The notes beneath the pieces were generated by a model. It was not told the origin of the DNA. It ran no database searches and saw only the letters and a program-made list of their open reading frames with translations. The translations under genes and the position numbers were made by a program. A stretch of 55,499 nt of DNA from Rhodospirillales bacterium 70-18 (GTDB lineage: Bacteria; Pseudomonadota; Alphaproteobacteria; Acetobacterales; Acetobacteraceae): NCBI GenBank assembly GCA_001899585.1, contig MKWE01000026.1, forward strand, positions 28,007 to 83,505, written 5' to 3'. Positions 17,947 through 26,486 of the stretch are shown here, piece after piece. The stretch's first letter is position 1, and each line of letters begins with the position of its first letter.

Positions 17947-18999
17947 TCAATCCAGCGGAAAGCGCCGGCGGATCTCGGCGGCCACCCGCCCCGCCTCGTC
18001 CAGCGGCACCCGCGGCCAGGGCGAGACCACGGCACCGAACGGCCGCACCTGGCCGGCCTCCACCAGGCTGTCGATCAGCCGCTGGTGGCGCCGGCCCGCC
18101 AGTTCCGGCAGCGCCACATAGACCGGCGCCTCGGTGGCGCAGGCCTCGCTGATCATCGAGACCGAGTCGGCGGTGACCACGATGGCGTCGGCGCTGGCGA
18201 CGAAGCCGCGATACGGGTTCTCCCCCGGCTCGCCCCAGCGGTACAGCAGGTTCAAGGACGACGCGAGCCCGGCCGCCAGCGCCTCGGTCGCCTCCACCCC
18301 GGTGCGGCGCGAGGTGGTGGCCAGCACCGAGCCACCACGCGCCGCCGCCAGCCGCGCCACCCGCCGGCCCAGCGTGTGCGCCAGCGTCGGCGGCATGTCC
18401 TGCCCGCGCACCGGCCCGCCGACCAGCAGGGCGATACGCGGATGCGGCATGTGCGACAGCCGGTCCCGCCACGCCTGCTCGGCCTGGCGCAGCAGCAGCG
18501 GCGACAGCCGGTGCGGGGCGCCCAGCACCGGGAACACGTTGGGCGCCGGCTTGGGATTGTCGTGCTCGGGGATCACCAGCAGGTCGAACAGATGCCGGTG
18601 CAGCAGCCCGGCCGCCCCGGGGCTCATGCAGTGCACGACGTGGCAGCCGTACTGGTGCTTCATCCACAGCGCCACCGCCGCCGAGCGCCGCCCGGCCGAG
18701 ATCACCAGCCCCGGCGGCGCGGCACCGCCCTGCCCCTGGGTTTGCCCCTCGGCCTGGCGCGCCGCCTGCCGCGAGGCGCCGGCCAGCCCGGCCAGCGAAC
18801 CGCCCGGCACCAGCCCGGCCAGATGGGTGGCCCAGCGCCAGGCCAGCGGAATGCGGCGGAACGGCACCCCCAGCCGCTCGGCGATGCCGATCGCCTGCGC
18901 CGAGGTGCCCGGGCGCGGGTCGTCCAGCACCCACACGCGCTCATGCGGGGCGCCGTGGTCACGCTCGGCGGCGGGGGCCGCCTTGCGCGTGTCCATCAT
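17947..18999 (-). CDS. ELM1/GtrOC1-type putative nucleoside-diphosphate-sugar epimerase/glycosyltransferase-like protein
   Basis: A 350-residue protein of the family labelled mitochondrial fission ELM1, common in alphaproteobacteria and of unknown bacterial function. Signatures are [20 protein letters not shown] near the start, [32 protein letters not shown], and the GT-B-like late block [23 protein letters not shown] lies about ten bases before tandem ATGs at 18999 and 18996. It starts 48 bp downstream of nothing obvious and is followed by the dehydrogenase gene with a 47-bp gap, so the two could share a transcript. Confidence 0.8.
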   Translation of the reverse strand: MMDTRKAAPAAERDHGAPHERVWVLDDPRPGTSAQAIGIAERLGVPFRRIPLAWRWATHLAGLVPGGSLAGLAGASRQAARQAEGQTQGQGGAAPPGLVISAGRRSAAVALWMKHQYGCHVVHCMSPGAAGLLHRHLFDLLVIPEHDNPKPAPNVFPVLGAPHRLSPLLLRQAEQAWRDRLSHMPHPRIALLVGGPVRGQDMPPTLAHTLGRRVARLAAARGGSVLATTSRRTGVEATEALAAGLASSLNLLYRWGEPGENPYRGFVASADAIVVTADSVSMISEACATEAPVYVALPELAGRRHQRLIDSLVEAGQVRPFGAVVSPWPRVPLDEAGRVAAEIRRRFPLD

Positions 19000-19154
19000 G
19001 CTGCCTTGCCGGTCATGCCGCCACATCATCCGATCACCTGAACCGCCGCCACCGGACGTCCGTGCCGGACGATGGACGGCGGGCCGCGGGAAAGCTACGA
19101 AGCCCGTACACGAATGTCACTCGCACAGGGGCCGCGCGGATGGAAGACTCGCAT

Positions 19155-19880
19155 ATGTCGGTAGCGCAAATGACTGATTGGGACCGTGATGCCGCGCTGA
19201 CCACCGCGCGCATCCTGCTGGAGATCAAGGCCGTCAATTTCCGGCCGGAGGAACCCTACACCTTCACCTCCGGCTGGAAATCGCCAGTGTATATCGATTG
19301 CCGCCGCATCATCTACTTCCCGCGCGCCCGCGCCAAGATCTGCGAGCTGGCGGTGGAGAAGATCGGCCGCCATGTCGGCTACGAGACCATCGAGGCGGTG
19401 GCCGGCGGCGAGACCGCGGGCATCCCCTTCGCCGCCTGGATCGCCGACCGCATGGCCGCCCCCATGGCCTATGTTCGCAAGAAACCCAAGGGCTTCGGCC
19501 GCAATGCTCTCATCGAAGGTGATGTTCCGGAAGGCAAGCACACCCTGCTGGTGGAAGACCTCACCACCGACGGCGCCAGCAAGATCCAGTTCGCCCAGGC
19601 GCTGCGCGACGCCGGCGCCATCTGCAACCACACCTTCGTGGTGTTCTACTACGGCGTCTTCCCCGGCAGCTTCGAGACGCTGAAGAAGATGGACATCAGC
19701 CTGCACAGCCTGTGCACCTGGTGGGACGTGCTGGAAGCCTGCAAGGACCGCCAGTATTTCTCCGACGCCGCACTGGCCGAGGTGCGCCGCTTCCTGGAGA
19801 ACCCGGTCGCCTGGTCGGCCGCGCATGGCGGCGTGTCCAGCCACGAGGAGGCCGCCGCCCGCAAGGCCAAGGCGGGCTGA
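19155..19880 (+). CDS. pyrE: Orotate phosphoribosyltransferase
   Basis: A 241-residue enzyme that makes orotidine-5'-phosphate from orotate and PRPP in pyrimidine synthesis. [16 protein letters not shown] is the family N-terminal block, [12 protein letters not shown] holds the catalytic lysines, and [10 protein letters not shown] is the PRPP loop. ATG 19155 has GGAAGA seven bases upstream; an ATG at 19140 would add five residues. Monocistronic as far as seen, convergent with coq7. Confidence 0.93.
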   Translation: MSVAQMTDWDRDAALTTARILLEIKAVNFRPEEPYTFTSGWKSPVYIDCRRIIYFPRARAKICELAVEKIGRHVGYETIEAVAGGETAGIPFAAWIADRMAAPMAYVRKKPKGFGRNALIEGDVPEGKHTLLVEDLTTDGASKIQFAQALRDAGAICNHTFVVFYYGVFPGSFETLKKMDISLHSLCTWWDVLEACKDRQYFSDAALAEVRRFLENPVAWSAAHGGVSSHEEAAARKAKAG

Positions 19881-19952
19881 ATCACGCGATAAAACAATGA
19901 GATGGAGCCGGGTGCTGGCGCCTGTCGGAAGGCCGCCGGCTCCAGGCCGACC

Positions 19953-20495
19953 TCAGACCCGCTCGCTGGCCGCGATCGCGATGCGGCAGCCGGCCTTGAT
20001 CGCCGCCGACAGCAGGCGATAGGCCGGCGCCAGCTCCGCCTCGTTGGCCAGCCCGATGTCGCGGTGCTCCAGCTCCTCGGCGCGGAAGGTCTCGATGGTG
20101 TCGCGCAGCGCTGCCTCCTCCTCGCCCAGCCGCGCGGTCTGGGCGCGGTAATGCTCGTCGATCGCCTCCTCCACCGCCACCGTGCAGGCCATCGCCGCCC
20201 GACTGCCAAGCGCCGCCGTCGCCGCCCCCAGCGCGAAGCCGGCGATGTGCCACAGCGGCAGCAGCGCGGTGGGGCGCACCCGGCGGCGGGCGATCATGGC
20301 GGCGAAGCTGTCCAGGTGCACCTGCTCCTGCGCCTGCATGTGGCGGATCGTCTCGGCCTTGTCGGTGCGGCCGAGCACCGCCAGCTGGCCCTGGTAGATG
20401 CGCTTGGCGCCGTATTCGCCGGCATGGTCCACGCGGATCATCCGCGCCACGTCGGCGGCGGGCGAGCGGTCGCCGGGCAAGCGTTGCTGGGTCAT
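19953..20495 (-). CDS. coq7: Demethoxyubiquinone hydroxylase (Coq7 family)
   Basis: A 180-residue di-iron hydroxylase for the late step of ubiquinone synthesis. Carboxylate/histidine ligands are visible in IRVDHAGEYGAKRIYQGQ, MQAQEQVHLDSF, VEEAIDEHY and EELEHRDIG, the complete ExxH repeats of the family. A hydrophobic stretch (LWHIAGFALGAATAAL) is the expected membrane-associated segment. The gene overlaps dsbB by 4 bp. Confidence 0.92.
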   Translation of the reverse strand: MTQQRLPGDRSPAADVARMIRVDHAGEYGAKRIYQGQLAVLGRTDKAETIRHMQAQEQVHLDSFAAMIARRRVRPTALLPLWHIAGFALGAATAALGSRAAMACTVAVEEAIDEHYRAQTARLGEEEAALRDTIETFRAEELEHRDIGLANEAELAPAYRLLSAAIKAGCRIAIAASERV

Positions 20496-20992
20496 GGGTC
20501 GCTCCTTCGGCTGCGCCACAAGAAGGTGGCGAGGCCCGCCGAAACCGCCAGGGCGAAAATCAGGTTCATCGCCGCCATCGAGACCGGCAGGCCAGGGATG
20601 AGATAGGTCGGGTCCTCGCAGGCCTTGGACGGGCGGGCCGGCATATGCGCCAGCCGCTCGGCGATGCTGCCGCCGCTGAAGCGCGGGGCGGCGCATTCCG
20701 GCAGCGGGCTGGGCCAGGCGCCCCGCTCCACCCCCACATGCACCAGGGCGGCGGCGGCGCCGGCCAGCACCGCCAGCACCAGCAGCCAGCCGGCCAGCCG
20801 CGCCAGCGGCCGCGGCAGCACCAGCCCCAGCAGGCCGAGCCCGATCGCCACCCGGTACGGCCAGCGCTCCACCAGGCACAGCGCGCAGGGCACCAGCCCG
20901 CCCCACCATTCGCTGGCGAAGGCGGTGCCCAGCGCCGCCGCGGCGGCCAGGGTGGACAGCGCGAGGGCGAGGCGCAGGCGCGGGACCATCAT
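20492..20992 (-). CDS. dsbB: Disulfide bond formation protein DsbB
   Basis: A 166-residue inner-membrane protein with four hydrophobic helices. It passes electrons from DsbA to quinone. The first redox pair is Cys36-Cys39 (PCALC), followed by ERWPYR, and the second pair is Cys100 and Cys125 in the large periplasmic loop. Coupling to a ubiquinone-synthesis gene (coq7) by an ATGA overlap fits its use of quinone, although that may be coincidence. Confidence 0.9.
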   Translation of the reverse strand: MMVPRLRLALALSTLAAAAALGTAFASEWWGGLVPCALCLVERWPYRVAIGLGLLGLVLPRPLARLAGWLLVLAVLAGAAAALVHVGVERGAWPSPLPECAAPRFSGGSIAERLAHMPARPSKACEDPTYLIPGLPVSMAAMNLIFALAVSAGLATFLWRSRRSDP

Positions 20993-21017
20993 CCCTGCCC
21001 TATCGCGCGTACGGGGT

Positions 21018-21065
21018 CCCAGGGCAAGCGGGACCCCAGGGCAAGCGGGTCGCCAGGCAAGCGGG
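21018..21065. repeat. 17-bp-period tandem repeat upstream of the GST gene
   Basis: CCCAGGGCAAGCGGG occurs at 21018-21032 and 21035-21049, with a third, one base shorter copy at 21053-21065. It lies between the divergent dsbB and GST genes, in non-coding DNA. Confidence 0.9.
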
Positions 21066-21119
21066 CTTCACGCCGGCCGCCCCCGCCTCTACGCTCCGCC
21101 CACCAGAGGGGAGACGACG

Positions 21120-21749
21120 ATGATCAAGCTGTGGGGCCGCGCCAATTCCAGCAACGTGATGAAGGTGATCTGGCTGCTGGACGAGCTGGGCCTGCCATAT
21201 GCCCGCACCGATGTCGGCGGCCCGTTCGGCGGCACCGCCACGGCGGAATACCGCGCCATGAACCCGCTCGGCCTGGTGCCCAGCCTGGAGGAGGAAGGCG
21301 GCTTCCACCTGTTCGAGAGCAACAGCATCCTGCGCTACCTGTGCAACGCGCACGCGCCCGCCACGCCGCTCTACCCGCAGGCCCCGCGCCCCCGCGCGAC
21401 GGTGGAGGCATGGATGGACTTCCAGCAGACCGCGCTGAACCGGCCGCAGAGCGCGGTGTTCCAGGGCCTGGTGCGCACCCCGCCCAAGAAACGCGACAAC
21501 GCCGCCATCACCGCCGCCATCGCCGAGGTGGCAGGCATCTGGGGCATCCTGGACGCGCGGCTGGCCGGGCAGGACTACGTGGCCGGTGCCGATTTCAGCC
21601 TGGCCGACATCACCTTCGGCGTGCATGTGCATCGCTGGCTCAACATGGCGGTGCCCGGCCGGCCGGAGGCGCCGCACCTGGCGGCCTGGTACCAGCGCCT
21701 GCTCGCCCGTCCGGCCTACAAGGCGCATTGCGCGGGGCCGATCACCTAG
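21120..21749 (+). CDS. Glutathione S-transferase
   Basis: A 209-residue two-domain GST. The thioredoxin-like N-terminal domain starts MIKLWGRANSSNVMKVIW, with the probable catalytic Ser/Asn at 10-12 and the glutathione-binding motifs LGLVPSLEE and FESNSILRYL. The helical C-terminal domain has the N-capping FSLADITFG. It probably conjugates or reduces small electrophiles; the class is uncertain. GAGGGGAGA precedes the ATG by seven bases. Followed by a large hairpin that separates it from convergent otsB. Confidence 0.9.
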   Translation: MIKLWGRANSSNVMKVIWLLDELGLPYARTDVGGPFGGTATAEYRAMNPLGLVPSLEEEGGFHLFESNSILRYLCNAHAPATPLYPQAPRPRATVEAWMDFQQTALNRPQSAVFQGLVRTPPKKRDNAAITAAIAEVAGIWGILDARLAGQDYVAGADFSLADITFGVHVHRWLNMAVPGRPEAPHLAAWYQRLLARPAYKAHCAGPIT

Positions 21750-21770
21750 CGGGGGCAGGAAGTAGAATCA

Positions 21771-21842
21771 CATGGAGGCGGGGAGACGGGGAGAAGCAAG
21801 GCAGCAGAGCCTTCCTTCTCATCGCCTCCCCGCCTCCATGTG
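21771..21842. terminator. 72-nt compound palindrome between convergent genes (probable bidirectional terminator)
   Basis: A perfect 16-bp inverted repeat (ACATGGAGGCGGGGAG at 21771-21786 with its complement at 21827-21842) encloses an inner hairpin: AGAAGcAAGGC at 21793-21803 pairs with GCCTTcCTTCT at 21810-21820 around a six-base loop. The whole forms one long branched stem. No T-run follows. It lies 22 bp after the GST stop and 41 bp after the otsB stop, so it could end transcription in both directions or be a REP-like dispersed element. Confidence 0.7.
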
Positions 21843-21882
21843 AACCTTCCTCAAGCTTCCGCGCCGGAAGCCCGCCGGCACC

Positions 21883-22584
21883 TCACCCGGCCAGCGCAGC
21901 GAGCCAGGCCCGCACCCCGGCGGCATCGCCGAACCAGTCCTGCACCCGCAGCCCCAGCCCGCCCAGGGCGCGGGCGGCGCGCATGCCATCCTCGTCGGTG
22001 ATGTCGTCGCCGACATAGACCGGCACCCGCCCGGCGAAGGGCGGGCGGGCCATCAGCGCATCCACCGCGCGGCCCTTGTCGATGCCGGCGGGCTTCACCT
22101 CCCAGGCCATGCTGGCGGTCATCACCAGCAGGCCGGGCGAGGCGGCGGCGATCGCGGCGGCGGCGGCGCGCAGGGCAGTGGCGGCGGCCGGCGACTGGCG
22201 GTAATGCAGCACCAGCCCATGCGCCTTGCGCTCCAGCAGCGCGCCGGGATGCGCGGCCACCGCGGCTTCGGCCAGGGCGATGCCGGCGGGGTCCATGCGG
22301 GGCAGCGGGGCCTGCTCGATCGCGGCGCCGGGGGCGTGGCGCACCGCGCCGCCATGCTCGCCGGCCACCGCATAGGGGGTATCGCCCAGCAGCGCGTCCA
22401 CCTGGGCGATCGGCCGCCCCGTCACCACCGCCAGCGCGTCGCCCAGCCGGCCGCGCAGCGCCAGCAGCACGGGCAGCAGCCCCGGCGGCAGGCGCACCGC
22501 ATCCGGCGTCGGCGCGATGTCGATCAGCGTGCCGTCCAGGTCCAGCAGCAGCGCCGCGTGCTCGGGCAGGTCCGGCGGCGTCAC
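21883..22584 (-). CDS. otsB: Trehalose-6-phosphate phosphatase
   Basis: A 233-residue HAD-superfamily phosphatase. Motif I is DLDGTL at 15-20 (nucleophile Asp15) and motif IV is GDDITDEDG near 195; WEVKPAGIDKG gives the conserved Lys. It would release trehalose from trehalose-6-phosphate. The start is GTG 22584, overlapping the DUF2155 stop by 4 bp; the longer open frame upstream is only a shadow of DUF2155. No otsA synthase is in the window. Confidence 0.9.
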   Translation of the reverse strand: MTPPDLPEHAALLLDLDGTLIDIAPTPDAVRLPPGLLPVLLALRGRLGDALAVVTGRPIAQVDALLGDTPYAVAGEHGGAVRHAPGAAIEQAPLPRMDPAGIALAEAAVAAHPGALLERKAHGLVLHYRQSPAAATALRAAAAAIAAASPGLLVMTASMAWEVKPAGIDKGRAVDALMARPPFAGRVPVYVGDDITDEDGMRAARALGGLGLRVQDWFGDAAGVRAWLAALAG

Positions 22585-23159
22585 GGCAGGCAGCCGGCCA
22601 CCTGGATGTCGTAGGTCGGGTGCTGCAGGATGCCGAGCGCGGGGATGGCGGAGAACATCCAGCCATGGAACGCGGTGGCCGGGTCGGCGCCCGGCGCGGT
22701 GTCGATGATGTCCAGGAAAGCGGCGGCGTCGGCCGGGCGGTCGGGCGGGCGGATCACGCAGGCGCGCACCACGATGGCCAGGGTGCCGAAATGCAGCGTG
22801 TCGCCCACCTTGCCGGTCAGTTCCACGGCCCGCGCCGTCACCTTGTCCAGCGCGCGCAGGCGCACCCCGCCCTGCTTCACCCATTCCGCCTCCACCGGCT
22901 GCACCGGTGCGGTCGAAGGTGGGGAGGCGGGCGGCGTCTGGTCCGGCGCGGTGGTGCCCGGCGGCGGCGGCACCGCCGGCAGCGTCTGGCCCGGAACCAC
23001 CGGGGGAACCACCGGCGCAGCGGCGGGCGGCGCCGGCTCGGCGGTCAGCGGGTGGGCCGTGCCGGGCAGCGGCGGCAGCGGGGTCGATTGGATGGTCTGC
23101 GCCGCGGCCGGCCCGGCGAGGAGAAGGGCCAGCAGCAGCGGCGCGCGGCGGCCAGTCAT
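22581..23159 (-). CDS. DUF2155 domain protein, exported
   Basis: A 192-residue protein with a short signal peptide (LLLALLLAGPAAAQ). A long proline-rich linker (about residues 25-88) leads to the DUF2155 core VRLRALDKVTARAVELTGK, FGTLAIVVRACVIRPP and FHGWMFSAIPALGILQHPTY. Members sit beside NDUFA12 across alphaproteobacteria; their function is unknown. Overlaps its neighbours on both sides (4 bp each), so it is part of the NDUFA12-mlaD operon. Confidence 0.85.
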   Translation of the reverse strand: MTGRRAPLLLALLLAGPAAAQTIQSTPLPPLPGTAHPLTAEPAPPAAAPVVPPVVPGQTLPAVPPPPGTTAPDQTPPASPPSTAPVQPVEAEWVKQGGVRLRALDKVTARAVELTGKVGDTLHFGTLAIVVRACVIRPPDRPADAAAFLDIIDTAPGADPATAFHGWMFSAIPALGILQHPTYDIQVAGCLP

Positions 23160-23380
23160 GCCTTCGGCGCGCCGTGCGGCGAGCGCAGCGCCGCCACCAT
23201 GCCGGCCAGGATGTCGCGCATCGCCTGCTCGTCTACGCCCATCAGCACGGCATCCTCGAAAGCGTCCTGCATCACCTGCGCCAGTTCGGCGTGGTTCTCG
23301 GCCAGCGTCTTGAGCTTCTCCCGGCAGGAGACCGGCGCGCCATCCGGCTGCGGCCAGGTCGCGGGGGGCTGCATGCTCAT
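23156..23380 (-). CDS. Small hypothetical protein in the mlaD-DUF2155 operon
   Basis: A 74-residue acidic, helical protein with CREKLKTLAENHAELAQVMQ and MRDILAGMVAALRSPHGAPK. No signal or membrane segment. It overlaps mlaD by 4 bp and DUF2155 by 4 bp, so it is certainly translated if the operon is. Family not recognised. Confidence 0.7.
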   Translation of the reverse strand: MSMQPPATWPQPDGAPVSCREKLKTLAENHAELAQVMQDAFEDAVLMGVDEQAMRDILAGMVAALRSPHGAPKA

Positions 23381-23895
23381 TTCAGCGGCTTCGGCGCACC
23401 AGGATCGGCGGGCGCCTGCTCCTTGAGTTGCTTCTGAACAGCGGTCGTCAAATCACTGACATTGAAGATGAACTTACCCAACAATTGCTCCAGGCTGACC
23501 GCCGACTGGGTGATGGTGACGGTGCCGCCATCGGCCAGCATCTTCTCGTCGCCCCCCGGCACCAGCGACAGGAAGCGCCCGCCCAGCAGCCCGTCGCTGG
23601 TGATCTCGGCGCTGCTGTCGCGCGGCAGCTTCAGCCCCGGCTCCACGCTGAAGCTCACCACCGCCTGATAGGTGGCGGGGTCGATGCGGGTGGTGTTGAC
23701 GGTTCCGACCTTCACGCCGGCCAGCCGCACATCGGCGCCGACCGACAGCCCGTCGATCCGCTGGAACTTGGCGTTCAGCGTATAGCCGGAAATCGTGGTC
23801 CGCCCGGTATGCGCCACCGCGTAGCCGAGGAACCCCGCGGCCACCAGCAGCACCACGGCGCCGGCGACCAGTTCAGTAACGTTGCGCTGCGCCAT
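23377..23895 (-). CDS. mlaD: MlaD-like MCE-domain lipid transport protein
   Basis: A 172-residue protein with an N-terminal membrane anchor (LVAGAVVLLVAAGFLGYAVA) and one MCE domain: FQRIDGLSVGADVRLAGVKV and SDGLLGGRFLSLVPG. MlaD hexamers carry phospholipids through the periplasm from the inner-membrane MlaFE transporter. No mlaE, mlaF or mlaC is nearby, so it is physically separated from its partners. It starts 12 bp after the NDUFA12 gene. Confidence 0.88.
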   Translation of the reverse strand: MAQRNVTELVAGAVVLLVAAGFLGYAVAHTGRTTISGYTLNAKFQRIDGLSVGADVRLAGVKVGTVNTTRIDPATYQAVVSFSVEPGLKLPRDSSAEITSDGLLGGRFLSLVPGGDEKMLADGGTVTITQSAVSLEQLLGKFIFNVSDLTTAVQKQLKEQAPADPGAPKPLK

Positions 23896-23907
23896 GGGCC
23901 GCCCCGG

Positions 23908-24273
23908 TCAGCCGCGCGGGCCGGCGGGGTCGGGCGTCCATGCCTCATAATCCCCGGTGGCGGCAGCGCGCTGCCCGCCCTGGTAGTCGTGCCCGGCGGG
24001 CCGGTAGCCGGCGGCGGTGCCGGTGGCGTTGGCCTGGTGCGGCTTCTGCCAGACCCGCGCCCGGCCGGCGAGCGGGGCGTCCACGGTGTAGTGCAGCCAC
24101 GGATGCCACTCCGGCGGCACGGTCGAGGCTTCGTCGGCGCCGGCATAGCCGACCCAGCGGCGCGGCTTCGCGCCGGGGCGGGCGCGCCGCTCCTCGTAGT
24201 AGATATTGCCGGTGGCGTCGCGACCGACTTCGCGGCCGTGCAGCCAAGTGTAGATGCGAGTGCCGATGTTCAT
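23908..24273 (-). CDS. NDUFA12-like NADH:ubiquinone oxidoreductase accessory subunit
   Basis: A 121-residue protein with the complex I accessory-subunit signature: RIYTWLHGREVGRD, NIYYEERR, RRWVGYAGADEASTVPPEWH and the C-terminal DYEAWTPD. It is a peripheral subunit on the arm of complex I in alphaproteobacteria and mitochondria. ATG 24273 is chosen over an upstream ATG because homologues begin at MNIGTRIY-like sequence. First gene of the operon with mlaD, the small protein, DUF2155 and otsB. Confidence 0.9.
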   Translation of the reverse strand: MNIGTRIYTWLHGREVGRDATGNIYYEERRARPGAKPRRWVGYAGADEASTVPPEWHPWLHYTVDAPLAGRARVWQKPHQANATGTAAGYRPAGHDYQGGQRAAATGDYEAWTPDPAGPRG

Positions 24274-24424
24274 GGCGCAGATATAGGCAATGCGCGCGCC
24301 GCGGTCCATGCCCGCCAACGCCTGCGGGCCAATCCGACTCTATCCACAGGATTTTGTGGTCCGCCCCGGTTGCGACCGCAAAATGCGCTTCCCGAGTCGC
24401 GGCGGCCCGCATAGCATCCGCCCC

Positions 24425-25975
24425 ATGAGCAATACAGCGGACGGCATGGCGGGCACCCGGAACCAGGCTCCCCGGAGCCTCACGCCACGAAACCGGGCAT
24501 GGCAGGGCGTGCGGATGCGCCGCCTGGCTGCCGCCGACCCGGATGGCGAGGCCGCGCCCCGCGCCGTCGCCATCCCCGCCGCCTGGGCGGACGCCGCCGG
24601 CGCCGCGCTGGCCGAACTGGCGCCCGGTATCGGCGCCATCTCGCTGCAGGCCGCCGCCGAGGCCTGGATCCGCCCGGTCGCCGAACGCGCCCGCCGCGCC
24701 GGGATCGAGGCGCCGCTGGACAGCGACCTGCACGCCCTGCTGCTGGCCCGTCGCGGCGCCCCCGGCCCGGCGATCTGGGCCGGCATGGACGACCCCCGCC
24801 CGGGCTTAGTGCTGAACCTCGCCGCCTTCCACGACCCCGAGCATGGCTTCGACACCGCCGGCTTCGCCGCCGCCGCACGGCTGGCCGCCACCGCGCTCAC
24901 GCTGGCGGTGCCGGCGGCGCGGGTGCTGGGCGTCGGCATGGCCGACCTCGCCGGGCTGCTGGCGGCGCTGGGGCTGGACTACGACAGCCCGGCGGCGCGC
25001 GACGTGGCCGCCGCCCTGGCCGCCCTGCTGCGCGCCGGCGCCGATCTCGCCTCGGCCGACATGGCCGACCGGTTCGGCCCGCTCGCCCAGGCCGGCGCCC
25101 CCCCCGCCGCACCCGCCGCCACCGAGGTTCCGGGGCTGGCCGAGGCCGCCCGCCGCGCCCAGGCCGAGGCCGCCGCCCGGCCGCAGCGCCGCCACGGCGC
25201 CACCACCGCCATCGCCGCCCCCGGCTTGGCGGAGGCGCTGCTGGGGGTGGAAACCGGCGGCATCGCCCCGGAATTCTCGCCGCTGGACGAGCAGGGCCAC
25301 CTGACCCGCACCGCGCAGGCCCGGCTGGCCGCCGCCGGCATGGGGGTAGAAGCGGCGCTGGCCGCCATGCTGGCCGGGCGCAACCCGCTGCCGGTGGCCG
25401 GCCCCGCCGCGCATGCCGCCATGCACGCGGCGGTGGCGCCGCACCTGCACGCCATGCCCGCCCGCCCGGCGCTGGCCGCCCCGCTCGCCCCCACGTTGCG
25501 CCGCGACCTGCCCTCGCGCCGTGCCGGCTATACCCAGAAAGCCGCGGTCGGCGGCCACAAGCTGTATCTGCGCACCGGCGAATACGCCGACGGCCGGCTG
25601 GGCGAGATCTCGATCGGGCTGCACAAGGAAGGCCCGGCCTTCCGCGGCCTGATGGACAGTTTCGCCAACGCCGTCAGCCTGGGCCTGCAGCACGGCGTGC
25701 CGCTGGAGGCCTTCGTGGAGGCCTTCACCCTCACCCGCTTCGGGCCGGCCGGCAGCGTGGAGGGCGACCCGGCGGTGGCGCGCGCCACCTCGCTGATCGA
25801 CTACGTGTTCCGCACCCTGGCGGTGAACTACCTCGGCCGCACCGACCTGCCGGAAGCCGCGGCGGAGGAGGCCGACGAGGCGGTCGGCCAGGGGGACCCC
25901 TTGCTGCCGCTCGCCCTGCCGCGCCAGGATGGCGCCCGAATCCGCCGCCGCGCCCTGCGGCTGGTGGCGAAATAG
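24425..25975 (+). CDS. TSCPD-domain protein derived from B12-dependent ribonucleotide reductase (non-catalytic)
   Basis: A 516-residue protein. The last 150 residues closely match the C-terminal region of adenosylcobalamin-dependent ribonucleotide reductase Nrd[21 protein letters not shown] near 364, [40 protein letters not shown] and the end [12 protein letters not shown]. The first 350 residues are Ala-rich helices with no ribonucleotide-reductase barrel, and the catalytic cysteines are absent. Proteins of this kind occur in Rhodospirillales; role unknown. It is divergent from NDUFA12 and followed closely by the RidA gene (16-bp gap). Confidence 0.8.
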   Translation: MSNTADGMAGTRNQAPRSLTPRNRAWQGVRMRRLAAADPDGEAAPRAVAIPAAWADAAGAALAELAPGIGAISLQAAAEAWIRPVAERARRAGIEAPLDSDLHALLLARRGAPGPAIWAGMDDPRPGLVLNLAAFHDPEHGFDTAGFAAAARLAATALTLAVPAARVLGVGMADLAGLLAALGLDYDSPAARDVAAALAALLRAGADLASADMADRFGPLAQAGAPPAAPAATEVPGLAEAARRAQAEAAARPQRRHGATTAIAAPGLAEALLGVETGGIAPEFSPLDEQGHLTRTAQARLAAAGMGVEAALAAMLAGRNPLPVAGPAAHAAMHAAVAPHLHAMPARPALAAPLAPTLRRDLPSRRAGYTQKAAVGGHKLYLRTGEYADGRLGEISIGLHKEGPAFRGLMDSFANAVSLGLQHGVPLEAFVEAFTLTRFGPAGSVEGDPAVARATSLIDYVFRTLAVNYLGRTDLPEAAAEEADEAVGQGDPLLPLALPRQDGARIRRRALRLVAK

Positions 25976-25991
25976 ACGGAGAACCACCCCA

Positions 25992-26459
25992 ATGGCAGGC
26001 AAAATCGAGGCGAAACTGGCGGAATTGGGCATCGTTTTGCCGACTCCGATGGCGCCGATCGCCAACTACGTCGCCTATGTCGTCACCGGCGACCTGGTGG
26101 TGGTGTCCGGCCAGTTGCCGGCGGTGGATGGCAAGGTGGCGGTGACCGGCAAGGTCAGCGTGGATGTCACCCCCGAGCAGGCGGCGGCGGGCGCGCGGCA
26201 GTGCTTCGTCAACGTGCTGGTGCACCTGAAGGCGGCCTGCGGCGGCGATCTGGACCGGGTGCGGCAGGTGGTGCGCCTCGGCGGCTTCATCGCGGCGCCG
26301 TCCAGCTTCACCCAGCACGCGGTGGTGATGAACGGCGCCTCCGACCTCGCGGTGGCGGTGTTCGGCGATGCCGGACGGCATGCGCGCAGCACCATCGGCG
26401 TGCCCTCCCTGCCCGCCGACGCGGCGGTGGAGGTTGAGGGCATGTTCCGCATTGCCTAG
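25992..26459 (+). CDS. RidA family protein (YjgF/Atu1154-like)
   Basis: A 155-residue member of the RidA superfamily. The long form begins IEAKLAELGIVLPTPMAPIA; the hydrophobic core TGDLVVVSGQLP and the C-terminal HARSTIGVPSLPADAAVEVE are typical. The Arg in HARSTIGV is in the position that deaminates reactive imines in true RidA enzymes. This long subgroup is often next to metabolic genes without a proven substrate. Probably co-transcribed with the upstream TSCPD gene. Confidence 0.88.
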   Translation: MAGKIEAKLAELGIVLPTPMAPIANYVAYVVTGDLVVVSGQLPAVDGKVAVTGKVSVDVTPEQAAAGARQCFVNVLVHLKAACGGDLDRVRQVVRLGGFIAAPSSFTQHAVVMNGASDLAVAVFGDAGRHARSTIGVPSLPADAAVEVEGMFRIA

Positions 26460-26486
26460 GGGCGAAGCGGCCCCATCTCCCCCCGC

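Noticed and set aside
22585-22884. Longer N-terminus of OtsB
   Set aside because: The added 100 residues are a frame-shifted shadow of DUF2155; the HAD motif begins right after GTG 22584.
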